Shown here: positions 14,876-21,798 of the stretch, in pieces
Numbering within the stretch: position 1 is the stretch's first letter
How the letters are laid out: each line of letters begins with the position of its first letter
Source: WRAI01 sp031549605
Lineage (GTDB): Bacteria > Bacillota > Clostridia > Oscillospirales > UBA929
Assembly: GCA_031549605.1 (NCBI GenBank)
Contig: JAVBPM010000038.1
Location: 1-21,798 of the forward strand
Length of the DNA: 21,798 bases
Direction: 5' to 3'
Translations under genes and position numbers: made by a program
The notes under the pieces: generated by a model
Database searches by the model: none
The model's input: the letters and a program-made list of their open reading frames with translations, nothing else
Told to the model about the DNA's origin: nothing

Positions 14876-15865
14876 TTAGTCGTAGAGCAGCGGAGCCAGA
14901 TCCGGGCTGTCGACGTTGTCTTTGTCGTACCATTTGCAGCCGGTGTCGATGTTCTTCTCAACGGTCTCGCCCTTGTAGGCCTTGTAAGCGGTCACGACGG
15001 CCAGGTAGCCCATCTGAACCGGATCCTGCGACACGGCGCCGTAGATTTCGCCAGCGCGGATAGCATCCTTCAGGGTTTTGCTGGAGTCAAAGCCAATCAG
15101 CTTGACCGAACCCAGCTTGTCAACTTCCTTCAAGCCGTTGTAAGCGCCGACGGCCGAGCCTTCGTTGGTGCCGAAGATGCCCTTGATTTCGGGGTTGGCG
15201 GTAACCATCGCCTTGGCGATGTTGGCTGACAGCGCGTGGTCGCCGTTACCAACCTGAACAGGCAGCACTGTGATGTTGGGGTATTTGGCGGCAATCTGCT
15301 CGAGGAAGCCGTCGCGGCGGTCGATACCGGTCTGCGAGGTCTCGCTGTGGCAGATAACGCCGATGGTGCCTTCGCTGCCAATGGCTTCAGCCATCTTGTC
15401 AGCGGCAATGGCGCCGGCGGCCTTGGAGTTGGTGGCGACGGTCGACACCGGAATGTCGCTGTCAACGCCCGAGTCAAAGCCGACGACAGGGATGTTTTTC
15501 TCTTTGCACTGCTTCAGCAGGTCTTCGGCGGCCTTGGTGTCCAGAGCGGCGAAGCAGACAGCCTGCGGGTTTTTGCCCAGCTCGGTGGTCAGCTGGTTGA
15601 TCTGCTCCTGGACTTCAGTTTCAGCCTTCGGGCCGACAAAGTTGATTTCGATGCCGAGCTCAGTGGCGGCTTTTTCAGCGCCCTGCTTGACGGCCTGCCA
15701 GAACTGATGCTGGAAGCCCTTGGAAACCATGGGGATGTAGATTTTCTCGCCGCCATTGGTCGCGGGTGCGTTGGATTTGTCGGTGCTGTCGTCGGTACAA
15801 CCGACAAACAACAGGGACATCAGGGAAATTGCCAGTGCCAGAGCCAAGATTTTCTTGAGTTTCAT
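14876..15865 (-). CDS. Sugar ABC transporter substrate-binding lipoprotein (RbsB-like)
   Basis: The 329-aa protein is a class I (ribose/galactose-type) periplasmic-binding-fold protein. The signal peptide ends in lipobox LFVGC (Cys23), followed by a Ser/Asn-rich linker, so it is anchored outside the membrane. The fold is recognisable from IYIPMVSKGFQHQFWQAVKQ, INQLTTELGKNPQAVCFAAL, IPVVGFDSGVDSDIP, the D-R-R-D-G-F segment, ANPEIKGIFGTNEGSAVGAY and VKLIGFDSSKTL. The ATG at 15865 has AGGGAGG about 8 nt upstream. It is third in the operon after the ATPase and permease and just before the kinase-isomerase genes, so its ligand is likely the sugar those enzymes process (L-fucose or a related sugar). 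Confidence 0.93.
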   Translation of the reverse strand: MKLKKILALALAISLMSLLFVGCTDDSTDKSNAPATNGGEKIYIPMVSKGFQHQFWQAVKQGAEKAATELGIEINFVGPKAETEVQEQINQLTTELGKNPQAVCFAALDTKAAEDLLKQCKEKNIPVVGFDSGVDSDIPVSTVATNSKAAGAIAADKMAEAIGSEGTIGVICHSETSQTGIDRRDGFLEQIAAKYPNITVLPVQVGNGDHALSANIAKAMVTANPEIKGIFGTNEGSAVGAYNGLKEVDKLGSVKLIGFDSSKTLKDAIRAGEIYGAVSQDPVQMGYLAVVTAYKAYKGETVEKNIDTGCKWYDKDNVDSPDLAPLLYD

Positions 15866-15922
15866 GCTTTTTTCCTCCCTTTTATATTCCTAAAGCCTTG
15901 CGGCCTTGCGGACAATGTAAGA

Positions 15923-17026
15923 CTATGCTTTTTGGCGGCGGCGCATGATATCGACGAGCACAGCGACAATGACAATCGAGCCGGTAAACACCAGTTGCAG
16001 CTCGTTGGAAACGCCCTTCATCTGCAGGCCGTTGGCCAGTGTGCTCATCAGCAGCGTGCCGATGACCGTGCCCATAATGCTGCCTTCACCGCCACTCAAC
16101 GACGTGCCGCCGATAACAACAGCGGCGATAGCGCTTAGCTCGGCACCGGCGCCTTGAGCCGGTTGCACGTTGATACGTGAAGCCTGCAGAATGCCGGCCA
16201 CGGCACACAACAGGCCGCACAGCATATAGACGAGAATCTTCCACTTGTTGGTGTTTACACCGGAGAGACGCGTGGCGTCCTCGTTGCTGCCCATGGCGTA
16301 GGTGTAGCGACCAAATGTGGTCTTGTTAAGAATGATTGAGGCGATAATGGCCACAATGACAAATACGATAATAAAGTTGTGTATCTTGACATCGCCAATC
16401 TTGGGGAAAATAGAGTCAATGGCAAAGGTGTCAAAGGTGGGATGCTGGATGTCGGTGCCGTTGAAATCAATGGGCTTTGCCTCGGTAATGACCAGTGACA
16501 AACCTTGCAAAATCATCATCAAGCCCAGCGAGGCGACAAAGGGCGGCAGCTTAAAGCGGGCCACCAACGTACCGGTAAAGCCGCCGCAGATAGCGCCGGC
16601 AAGCAACCCAATCAGTAGTGCAATCCAAATGTTAAAGCCCATCTTCATGGTGAACACGCCAAACACAACGGCCGAGAAGGTGGGGATAAAACCAATGGAC
16701 AGGTCGATGCCGCCGGTAATGATAATAAAGGTAACGCCGACGGCGACAATGCCGGTAAAGGAGCTGGACAGTAAAACGGTCATCAGGTTGGATGTCGAGA
16801 AGAAGTAGTCGGTTGTCAATGAGAAGTATACGACCACAAGCACCAGTCCGGCAAACGCAAACATCTTCTGCAGGGCGCCGCCTTGCAGCTTACGCTTTTT
16901 GGCGGGCGCGGCGCCGGCCGTGGCGAGCGCCGGCTCGGCAACAACTGCATCAGTCGCCTGTTCAACGACAGGCTGGGTTGCCTCAGTGACGTCAGTCAAC
17001 GATTCTTTCTTTTCAAATTCACTCAC
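15923..17026 (-). CDS. Sugar ABC transporter permease (RbsC-like)
   Basis: The 367-aa membrane protein is of the ribose-type (BPD_transp_2) permease family. About ten hydrophobic segments follow residue 55, with the family motifs ITGGIDLSIG (about residues 104-113), the cytoplasmic coupling region GSNEDATRLSGVN, and VIGGTSLSGGEGSIMGTVIG. E. coli RbsC is 321 aa. The extra length is a hydrophilic, Ala/Val/Glu-rich N-terminal extension of about 45 residues before the first helix, unusual and probably cytoplasmic. The start is GTG 17026, with GGGAG inside the 3' end of the ATPase gene and only 6 nt between the genes. No internal ATG suits the frame better. It forms the channel for the upstream ATPase and the downstream binding protein. 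Confidence 0.92.
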   Translation of the reverse strand: MSEFEKKESLTDVTEATQPVVEQATDAVVAEPALATAGAAPAKKRKLQGGALQKMFAFAGLVLVVVYFSLTTDYFFSTSNLMTVLLSSSFTGIVAVGVTFIIITGGIDLSIGFIPTFSAVVFGVFTMKMGFNIWIALLIGLLAGAICGGFTGTLVARFKLPPFVASLGLMMILQGLSLVITEAKPIDFNGTDIQHPTFDTFAIDSIFPKIGDVKIHNFIIVFVIVAIIASIILNKTTFGRYTYAMGSNEDATRLSGVNTNKWKILVYMLCGLLCAVAGILQASRINVQPAQGAGAELSAIAAVVIGGTSLSGGEGSIMGTVIGTLLMSTLANGLQMKGVSNELQLVFTGSIVIVAVLVDIMRRRQKA

Positions 17027-17032
17027 GAATAT

Positions 17033-18550
17033 TCACGCTCCCACTTGATTTGAAGTGCTGTCGCGCTGCGTGGCATACGACATAATGTTTTCCTGCGTGG
17101 CGTCCTCGGACAACACCTCGCCGGTGATGCGCCCCTCGCACATGACATAGATGCGGTGACACAGGCGGATAATCTCGGGCAGCTCCGACGAAATGACAAT
17201 GACCGAGCGGCCGGAAGTTGCCAAGTCGTTGATCAGATTGTAAATCTCGCTCTTGGCGCCGACGTCAATGCCGCGTGTCGGCTCGTCAAAGACCAGAATG
17301 TCGCTGTTGCGAATCAGCCACTTGCCGATGATGACCTTTTGCTGATTGCCGCCCGACAGGTTTTTAACCGTTTGGTGCAGTGATGGCGTCTTGGTCTCCA
17401 TGCGCTTTACCATTTCGTCGGTGGCCACTTCGCATTCCTTCTTTTTGACAAGGCCACCAAGTTTGCTGGAAAAACGGTCATAGGACGGCAGAACGCTGTT
17501 GGTAACAACGTCCAGCCCCAGTGCCAAGCCGAAACGCTTACGATCTTCGGACAGATAGCTAATACCGTATTTAACGGCATCGCGCGGCGAGTGGATTTTG
17601 ACCTTTTGACCCTTGATGATAATCTCACCCGACTCCAGCGGGTCGGCACCAAACAGCGCACGCATAGTCTCGGTGCGGCCAGAACCCATCAGTCCGGCAA
17701 AGCCGAGCACCTCGCCCTTGTTGAGGTGGAAGCTGACATCGCGAATCATGCGGCCGCGATTGAGCTGCTTGGCCTCCAGCACGACCTCATCGCTGCGCTG
17801 GATATTCTCCGGCTTGAGGTTGCCCTTAAGCTCGCGGCCAATCATCATCTTAATAATGTCGTTAATCGTTGTGTCGGCAGCGTTGACAGTGTTGATGTAC
17901 TGTCCGTCGCGCATGACGGTGATGCGGTCGGCAATGCGCAAAATCTCGTCCATGCGGTGTGATATGTAGACAATGCCGACGCCTTGGCTCTTGAGCTGTG
18001 CTATGATTTCAAAAAGCTGCTCAATTTCGGCGGTGGTTAGCGACGCGGTCGGTTCGTCCATAATCAAAACGTCCGAGCGATGTGAAATGCTCTTGGCGAT
18101 TTCAACCATCTGTTCCTTGGCGACAGTCAGGTCAGAAATCTTGGCGGTGGGCGCGATGTCGACCTTGAGCATATCCAGCAGCTGCTTGGCCGCTTGGTTC
18201 ATACGCTTTTCGTCGATAAACAACCCCTTTTTGTACTCGCGGCCGATAAAGATATTTTGCGCAACGGTTAGGTGCTGGCACATGTTAAGCTCCTGGTGGA
18301 TAATGCTAATGCCCAGTTGTTGCGCGTGGCGCGGGCCGTGGACTTCGGTTTTTTGACCCTTGACCTCAATCGTACCCGAGTCTTTGGTGTACACGCCGGT
18401 CAGCACTTTCATGAGTGTTGACTTGCCGGCTCCATTTTCGCCCATCAGGGCGTGTACCTCGCCCGGCTTTAGATCGAAGAAACAATCGCTCAGCGCGTGA
18501 ACGCCGGGAAACGATTTCTCGATATGTTCCATTCTAACAAGAAAAGACAC
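17033..18550 (-). CDS. Sugar ABC transporter ATP-binding protein (RbsA/MglA-like, tandem NBD)
   Basis: The 505-aa protein carries two fused ATPase domains, as in RbsA/MglA. The first has Walker A GENGAGKST (37-45), an unusual signature region LTVAKEQMVEIAK in place of the LS-G-QQ form, and Walker B VLIMDEPTASLT. The second has the degenerate Walker A GLMGSGRTE (no Lys, normal for this family), a canonical LSGGNQQKV signature and ILVFDEPTRGIDVG. The start is GTG 18550 with GGAGGG 7 nt upstream; ATG 18532 is an alternative. It is the first gene of the operon, directly behind the promoter with two palindromes. It powers uptake through the adjacent permease. Confidence 0.94.
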   Translation of the reverse strand: MSFLVRMEHIEKSFPGVHALSDCFFDLKPGEVHALMGENGAGKSTLMKVLTGVYTKDSGTIEVKGQKTEVHGPRHAQQLGISIIHQELNMCQHLTVAQNIFIGREYKKGLFIDEKRMNQAAKQLLDMLKVDIAPTAKISDLTVAKEQMVEIAKSISHRSDVLIMDEPTASLTTAEIEQLFEIIAQLKSQGVGIVYISHRMDEILRIADRITVMRDGQYINTVNAADTTINDIIKMMIGRELKGNLKPENIQRSDEVVLEAKQLNRGRMIRDVSFHLNKGEVLGFAGLMGSGRTETMRALFGADPLESGEIIIKGQKVKIHSPRDAVKYGISYLSEDRKRFGLALGLDVVTNSVLPSYDRFSSKLGGLVKKKECEVATDEMVKRMETKTPSLHQTVKNLSGGNQQKVIIGKWLIRNSDILVFDEPTRGIDVGAKSEIYNLINDLATSGRSVIVISSELPEIIRLCHRIYVMCEGRITGEVLSEDATQENIMSYATQRDSTSNQVGA

Positions 18551-18564
18551 CGTAACACCCTCCT

Positions 18565-18586
18565 CCTTTGGTTATTTTACCAAAGG
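18565..18586. promoter_or_regulatory. Perfect inverted repeat over the -10 (putative operator)
   Basis: CCTTTGGT-N6-ACCAAAGG is a perfect 22-bp palindrome with 8-bp arms, centred on the -10 TAAAAT of the sugar operon. The expected RNA start (about 18567) leaves the upstream arm out of the transcript. It is therefore better read as a DNA operator for a repressor than an RNA hairpin, although one arm overlaps the AAAGGAGG ribosome-site region. The cognate regulator is not in the window. Confidence 0.75.
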
Positions 18587-18602
18587 CCGGCTGGGTTGTC
18601 AA
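18574..18602 (-). promoter_or_regulatory. Sigma-A promoter of the sugar ABC-fuc operon
   Basis: On the minus strand a perfect -35 TTGACA (18597-18602) is spaced 17 bp from -10 TAAAAT (18574-18579). The predicted leader to the GTG at 18550 is only about 15-20 nt. Flanking palindromes indicate tight control. Confidence 0.88.
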
Positions 18603-18620
18603 TGTTCAGTATTTTGAACA
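18603..18620. promoter_or_regulatory. Inverted repeat abutting the -35 (putative second operator)
   Basis: TGTTCA-N6-TGAACA is a perfect 18-bp repeat with 6-bp arms whose edge touches the -35 with no gap. The half-site differs from that of the -10 palindrome, suggesting a different protein. The position fits an activator or a second repressor. Confidence 0.65.
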
Positions 18621-18635
18621 CTTTTGCACAAAGAA

Positions 18636-18663
18636 AGGCTGACACACCGAAGCGTGTCAGCCT
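18636..18663 (-). terminator. Intrinsic terminator of the SDR-PHP-transketolase operon
   Basis: On the minus strand AGGCTGACACGC pairs with GTGTGTCAGCCT (one G-T pair) around a stable cUUCGg tetraloop and is followed by TTTCTTT. It begins 13 nt after the transketolase stop and isolates this operon from the downstream sugar operon promoter. Confidence 0.9.
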
Positions 18664-18676
18664 GTGATTTTGTTTG

Positions 18677-19639
18677 CTACGCGCGGGATAGCGCCGTTTT
18701 GGCCGCCTCGGCAATGCGCTCGGCAGTCAGCGCAAAACGACCGCGCAGGAAGTCCTCGGTGCCTACCTCGCCAAACTCGTCGTTGATGCCGACACGCTCG
18801 ACAGGACAGGGCTTTGCCGCACAAACGGCCTCGCAAACCGCGCCGCCGAGACCGCCCAGCACGTTGTGATTCTCGGCAGTGACGATGGCGCGCGTGTGGG
18901 TCGCACAATCGACAACCATCGCGGTGTCGAGCGGTTTCCAGGTGTGCATATTGACAACGCGCGCTGAAATGCCTTGCGCTTCAAGCAATCGAGCGGCGTT
19001 GAGCGCCTCAACCACCATAATGCCCGAGGCAATCAAGCTGACATCGGTGCCCTCTTTCAGCAGGCAGGCCTGGCCGATTTTAAATTGCGAACCGGCTTCA
19101 AAGATGGCAGGCGTGTTCTTGCGTTTGAGGCGGATGTAGAACACGCCGCGCTCGTTGACCAGCTCGTCAAAAATGCCCTTGAGCATAACGCTGTCGGTGA
19201 CCTCAATCAACTTGATGTTGGGAATAGCCCTAAGCACGGCCATATCCTCAAAGGGCATGTGCGTGCCGCCGTTGTAGGCGGCGGTAATGCCGGGGTCGGT
19301 GCCGATGATGCGGATGTTGGCGTCGGAGTAGCAGCCTGACAAAAAGACCTGGTCGCACACGCGGCGGCTGGCAAAGATGCCAAAGGCATGGATAAAGGGG
19401 ATTTTGCCGGTCGCCGACAAACCGGCGGCAATGCCGACCATGTTGGCCTCGGCGATGCCGCAGTTGAAGAAACGCTCGGGGTAGGCCTTGGCAAAGGCGC
19501 CGAAGCCGGATGAAGCGGCGCAGTCGGCGTCCATCGCCACAATGCGCGGGTCGTTTTTGGCCGCGTCAATCATACAGTCGAGCAACGTCGCGCGCAGCAG
19601 ATGCGGCTCGTTGGTGTACTCGTTCAAAACCTTTAGCAT
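18677..19639 (-). CDS. Transketolase, C-terminal subunit (split transketolase)
   Basis: The 320-aa protein is the second half of a two-gene transketolase: the pyrimidine-binding (Pyr) domain and the C-terminal domain. The Glu that activates thiamine diphosphate is Glu64 in FNCGIAEANMVGIAAGL. Other family features are SSGFGAFAKAYPERF, IIGTDPGITAAYNGGTHMPFEDMAVLR and, in the C-terminal domain, TAENHNVLGGLGGAVCEAV. With the N-subunit it would transfer two-carbon ketol units between sugar phosphates in the cytoplasm. Its ATG lies within the end of the N-subunit gene (7-nt overlap) with GGAGGT upstream, so the subunits are made together. Split versions often serve specialised pathways, and the substrate here is unknown. 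Confidence 0.94.
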   Translation of the reverse strand: MLKVLNEYTNEPHLLRATLLDCMIDAAKNDPRIVAMDADCAASSGFGAFAKAYPERFFNCGIAEANMVGIAAGLSATGKIPFIHAFGIFASRRVCDQVFLSGCYSDANIRIIGTDPGITAAYNGGTHMPFEDMAVLRAIPNIKLIEVTDSVMLKGIFDELVNERGVFYIRLKRKNTPAIFEAGSQFKIGQACLLKEGTDVSLIASGIMVVEALNAARLLEAQGISARVVNMHTWKPLDTAMVVDCATHTRAIVTAENHNVLGGLGGAVCEAVCAAKPCPVERVGINDEFGEVGTEDFLRGRFALTAERIAEAAKTALSRA

Positions 19640-20511
19640 AGCGGCGCACCTCCCACAGCAGTCAGTTGGGTTTTCAGCTCGTCAATGTTGGCCTGTACGC
19701 GGTCAACCTCGCGCTGCATGACCTCTTTTTCAAAGGCGACGTGGTGGTTGGCGTCCAGCTTTTCGACAAACTCGCAACCGTTGCCCTTGCGCGTGTGCAA
19801 AATAAACATATGCGGACCGTCGCCCGACGCTTTGGCCGTCATGATTGCAGCGTACAGTGCGCAGACGTCGTGGCCGTCGAGCTCGCGCACCACCCAGCCA
19901 AACTCGCGGAACTTGCCGCCGAGATTGAGCGGGTCGAGCACCGCCTTGGTCGTACCGTCCAGCTGCTTGCCGTTGCAGTCGACAAAGGCAATGAGGTTGG
20001 TCAGCTGGTGGAACGGCGCAAACTGCGCACCCTCCCAGACCTGACCCTCGTTGAGCTCGCCGTCGCCCATGCACAAAAAGGTGTAGGCGCCCTTGCCGTC
20101 CATCTTCTGGCCCAACGCCAGCCCAATGGCAGTCGAAATGCCCTGACCCAGCGAGCCGGTGGTCATGTCGACGCCCGGCGTCTTGCGCATGTCGCAGTGC
20201 GACGGCAGGCGCGTGCCGCCCTTGTTGAGCGTGGTCAGCATGTCGAGCGGGAAGTAGCCCTTGATCGCCAGCGTGGCGTACAGCGCCGGACCGGCATGGC
20301 CCTTGGACATAACATAGCGGTCGCGGTCGGCCCACTGCGGGTCGGCGGGGTTGATGTTCATCGCGCCGCCGTACAGCGTGGCCAGCAGCTCGACGACCGA
20401 CATGGCGCCGCCGACATGGCCAAAGCCCAGCTCGGCAAACTCCTTGAGCGTCTCACCGCGGATGGTCTCGGCCAACAGACGGAGCTGCAGTTCTTCTACG
20501 TTGGTGTTCAT
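19633..20511 (-). CDS. Transketolase, N-terminal subunit (split transketolase)
   Basis: The 292-aa protein is the thiamine-diphosphate (PP) domain half of a split transketolase. The cofactor motif GDG (149-151) ... Asn180 (GDGELNEGQVWEGAQF to FVDCNGKQLDG) binds Mg2+ and diphosphate. Active-site histidines are His32 (GFGHVGGAMSVVELLA) and His72 (SKGHAGPALYA), and DMTTGSLGQGISTAIGLALG is conserved. The ATG at 20511 overlaps the stop of the PHP gene by 4 nt (ATGA), with AAGGAGG upstream. A single-chain housekeeping transketolase is about 650-670 aa, so the two subunits together (612 aa) are slightly compact, as usual for split forms. Confidence 0.94.
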   Translation of the reverse strand: MNTNVEELQLRLLAETIRGETLKEFAELGFGHVGGAMSVVELLATLYGGAMNINPADPQWADRDRYVMSKGHAGPALYATLAIKGYFPLDMLTTLNKGGTRLPSHCDMRKTPGVDMTTGSLGQGISTAIGLALGQKMDGKGAYTFLCMGDGELNEGQVWEGAQFAPFHQLTNLIAFVDCNGKQLDGTTKAVLDPLNLGGKFREFGWVVRELDGHDVCALYAAIMTAKASGDGPHMFILHTRKGNGCEFVEKLDANHHVAFEKEVMQREVDRVQANIDELKTQLTAVGGAPLC

Positions 20512-21728
20512 TGGAACGCCTCCTTACCAATAGTTGCATAGTGCGTAATTCTTTCGTTGAGTGGCAGTGACGAGGCCAAAAAGCCGTGTGCCAGACCCTG
20601 CTCGCAGGCCGCTTCGTGGCCAATCAACGCCCAGGCGGCCTCGCTGAGATGGGCAAACCCGGCGTCTTTCATCTGCGGACAGATAAAGGCTTGGCGCGGG
20701 CTGTTGATGTCCTCGCCGCTGATTTGCAGCAGGTCGTGCCGCGCACACAGTGCCATGACGCGGTCGAGCTGCGCCGGGGTGTTGCGCGCCGGCATATAGG
20801 ATACGGCGGGAAGACCGAGTGCCTTCAGCAGTTCAAACAGCTCATCGAGATAGGCGTCCTCAAACACCTGCGCCTTTTTGTCGCCGGTGACCGAGGCCGT
20901 CACATCGCCCAAATAGGGATAGGTGGCCAAAATCTGGTGCTTTGTGGCAAAATCGACCATTTCATCAATGGGCGGGCACTCGACGCTGTCGGCGGCAATG
21001 TAGAAATGCGCCACCAGCTGCGATTTAAGCAGCCCCAGCAGGTCGTAGGCGCGATAGGGGTTTGTCTTATCGTTGATGCGGCCGGCCATGCCGTCGTCGA
21101 CGGCGATGTGCCGCCGCAGCGTGGCGGTCAGCGCGTCGCCGCAGCTGTCAATCAGCTTGCCGGCCAGTGCGAACAGGATGTGCCGCTCGGTGACGGAGCC
21201 ACCGTCTGCGTACTGTGACAACGGCACAACGTCGGCGTCATAGTCGAGCGCCACGTTGGCAAAGACAAGGTTCAGCCGGTCGCACATGGCGCGGTTGCGC
21301 CGGCCGCGCGCGGCGCGGATGGGCTGCAGCATCTCGTGAACAGCGTCAAACTGGCTGTGCGGCACGCCGTGAAAGGTGAGGTAACTGATGCCGCCCTGAT
21401 CGGGGTTGTTGGTGCGGCGTGCGCCCAGCGCCGTGTGGCTGTGGTCGACGCGCAGCTCAAAGCCGCAGGTGACCGGCAGGCCGATGATGGTCGCCGCCTC
21501 CAAAAACTCGCGCGCACCCGAAATGCTGTCGTGGTCGACAATGCCGGCGGTCGCCAGCTGCGCCTCGTAAGCCTTGTACACGGCCAGCGTCGGCGAGTAG
21601 GGCGAAAACGAATAGGTGGTGTGAATGTGGTTGTTGATGTCGGTGCAAACGCCGCGCGGCGGCGGCGTCACGGCGCGCAGCGCGGTAAGGCGCTCGGCCT
21701 TGGTGGCTGCATTGAGCGCGTTCATCAT
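20508..21728 (-). CDS. PHP-domain protein of unknown function (putative metal-dependent hydrolase)
   Basis: The 406-aa protein carries a PHP (polymerase and histidinol phosphatase) metal-dependent phosphoesterase fold. Motif I is N-N-H-I-H (His34, His36), motif II is IVDHDS (65-68), then GFELRVDHSH (Glu91, His96/98), and a late ISGEDINSP (about residue 337) likely supplies the last metal ligands. There is no signal peptide or membrane helix. It is twice the length of minimal PHP phosphatases. The middle region (about 120-300) shows nothing I recognise, so it is not histidinol phosphatase or a polymerase. Start and stop codons overlap both neighbours (SDR upstream, transketolase downstream) by 4 nt, implying a shared pathway. 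A sugar-phosphate phosphatase or related hydrolase is a guess. Confidence 0.8.
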   Translation of the reverse strand: MMNALNAATKAERLTALRAVTPPPRGVCTDINNHIHTTYSFSPYSPTLAVYKAYEAQLATAGIVDHDSISGAREFLEAATIIGLPVTCGFELRVDHSHTALGARRTNNPDQGGISYLTFHGVPHSQFDAVHEMLQPIRAARGRRNRAMCDRLNLVFANVALDYDADVVPLSQYADGGSVTERHILFALAGKLIDSCGDALTATLRRHIAVDDGMAGRINDKTNPYRAYDLLGLLKSQLVAHFYIAADSVECPPIDEMVDFATKHQILATYPYLGDVTASVTGDKKAQVFEDAYLDELFELLKALGLPAVSYMPARNTPAQLDRVMALCARHDLLQISGEDINSPRQAFICPQMKDAGFAHLSEAAWALIGHEAACEQGLAHGFLASSLPLNERITHYATIGKEAFQ

Positions 21729-21798
21729 CGCACCATGTTCTGGCCGCCGGTGACGGCGATGGCCTGACCCGTCTCGTACTGCTGCTCAACACAGTACA
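21725..21798 (-). CDS. SDR-family oxidoreductase, C-terminal end only (runs off window)
   Basis: The 74 bases at the window edge encode the last 23 residues of a protein ending ...YETGQAIAVTGGQNMVR. The TGQ-x-x-x-V-x-GG pattern near the C-terminus is a hallmark of classical short-chain dehydrogenases/reductases, where it closes the NAD(P)-binding fold. The stop overlaps the PHP-protein start (ATGATGA), so it belongs to the same operon and is the earliest gene visible. The 5' end, cofactor motif and catalytic Tyr-Lys lie outside the window. Confidence 0.8.
   Translation of the reverse strand, partial: YCVEQQYETGQAIAVTGGQNMVR

Noticed and set aside
14787..14933. 49-residue N-terminal extension of the RhaB-like kinase
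   Set aside because: The FGGY family begins at the MKTVLTIDLG segment. The extension crosses an intercistronic hairpin and the binding-protein stop, and ATG 14786 has its own ribosome site.
15876..15922. Tandem CCTTGCGG copies (8 bp) before the binding-protein gene
   Set aside because: It is a short direct repeat that forms no strong hairpin and has no clear promoter around it; chance is sufficient.
15236..16138. 300-aa plus-strand frame across the binding protein and permease genes
   Set aside because: It spans two clear minus-strand genes and the gap between them, and its sequence resembles nothing known.
19666..20541. 291-aa plus-strand frame opposite the transketolase N-subunit
   Set aside because: The minus strand encodes conserved thiamine-diphosphate motifs; the plus frame is a shadow with no start signal.

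Overview
The window reads as chromosomal DNA of a GC-rich Firmicute, most likely a gut-type Clostridia (Oscillospiraceae-like). Three things point there: a HrcA/CIRCE-controlled heat-shock operon, an LTA-synthase-type membrane sulfatase with a Thr nucleophile, and G+C-rich genes with AG-rich Shine-Dalgarno sites and sigma-A-type promoters. Taxonomy is inference. I saw no insertion sequence, phage gene, CRISPR array or replication origin.

Layout. Positions 1-190 hold a 5S rRNA gene (probably the end of an rRNA operon) and a strong hairpin. Next come a serine beta-lactamase-like hydrolase (+), a bidirectional terminator, a PadR regulator (-) and a tRNA-Tyr (-) with its own promoter. From about 2577 to 4786 (+) there are a PgeF/YlmD-type purine nucleoside phosphorylase and an overlapping orphan family-5 solute-binding lipoprotein. 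From 4858 to 8386 (+) lies the heat-shock operon: promoter, CIRCE, hrcA, grpE, dnaK and terminator, with no dnaJ after dnaK. From 8393 to 11034 (-) lie an XRE regulator with a C-terminal membrane helix and an LtaS-family protein, with a good promoter upstream of the XRE gene.

The right half (11053-18620, -) is a sugar operon. In transcription order it encodes a RbsA-type ATPase, a RbsC-type permease, a sugar-binding lipoprotein, a RhaB-family kinase, L-fucose isomerase and fucose mutarotase. Its promoter (TTGACA-17-TAAAAT) carries two different perfect inverted repeats, one abutting the -35 and one centred on the -10. The set imports and isomerises L-fucose (or D-arabinose) and phosphorylates the ketose, but no fuculose-1-phosphate aldolase gene is present.

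Upstream of this operon, separated by a terminator, is a tightly overlapping operon (18677-21798, -): the 3' end of an SDR dehydrogenase, an uncharacterised PHP-domain protein, and the two halves of a split transketolase. Its substrate is unknown. Its head-to-tail position beside the fucose-type operon, and the missing aldolase, make these two operons the most interesting part of the window.
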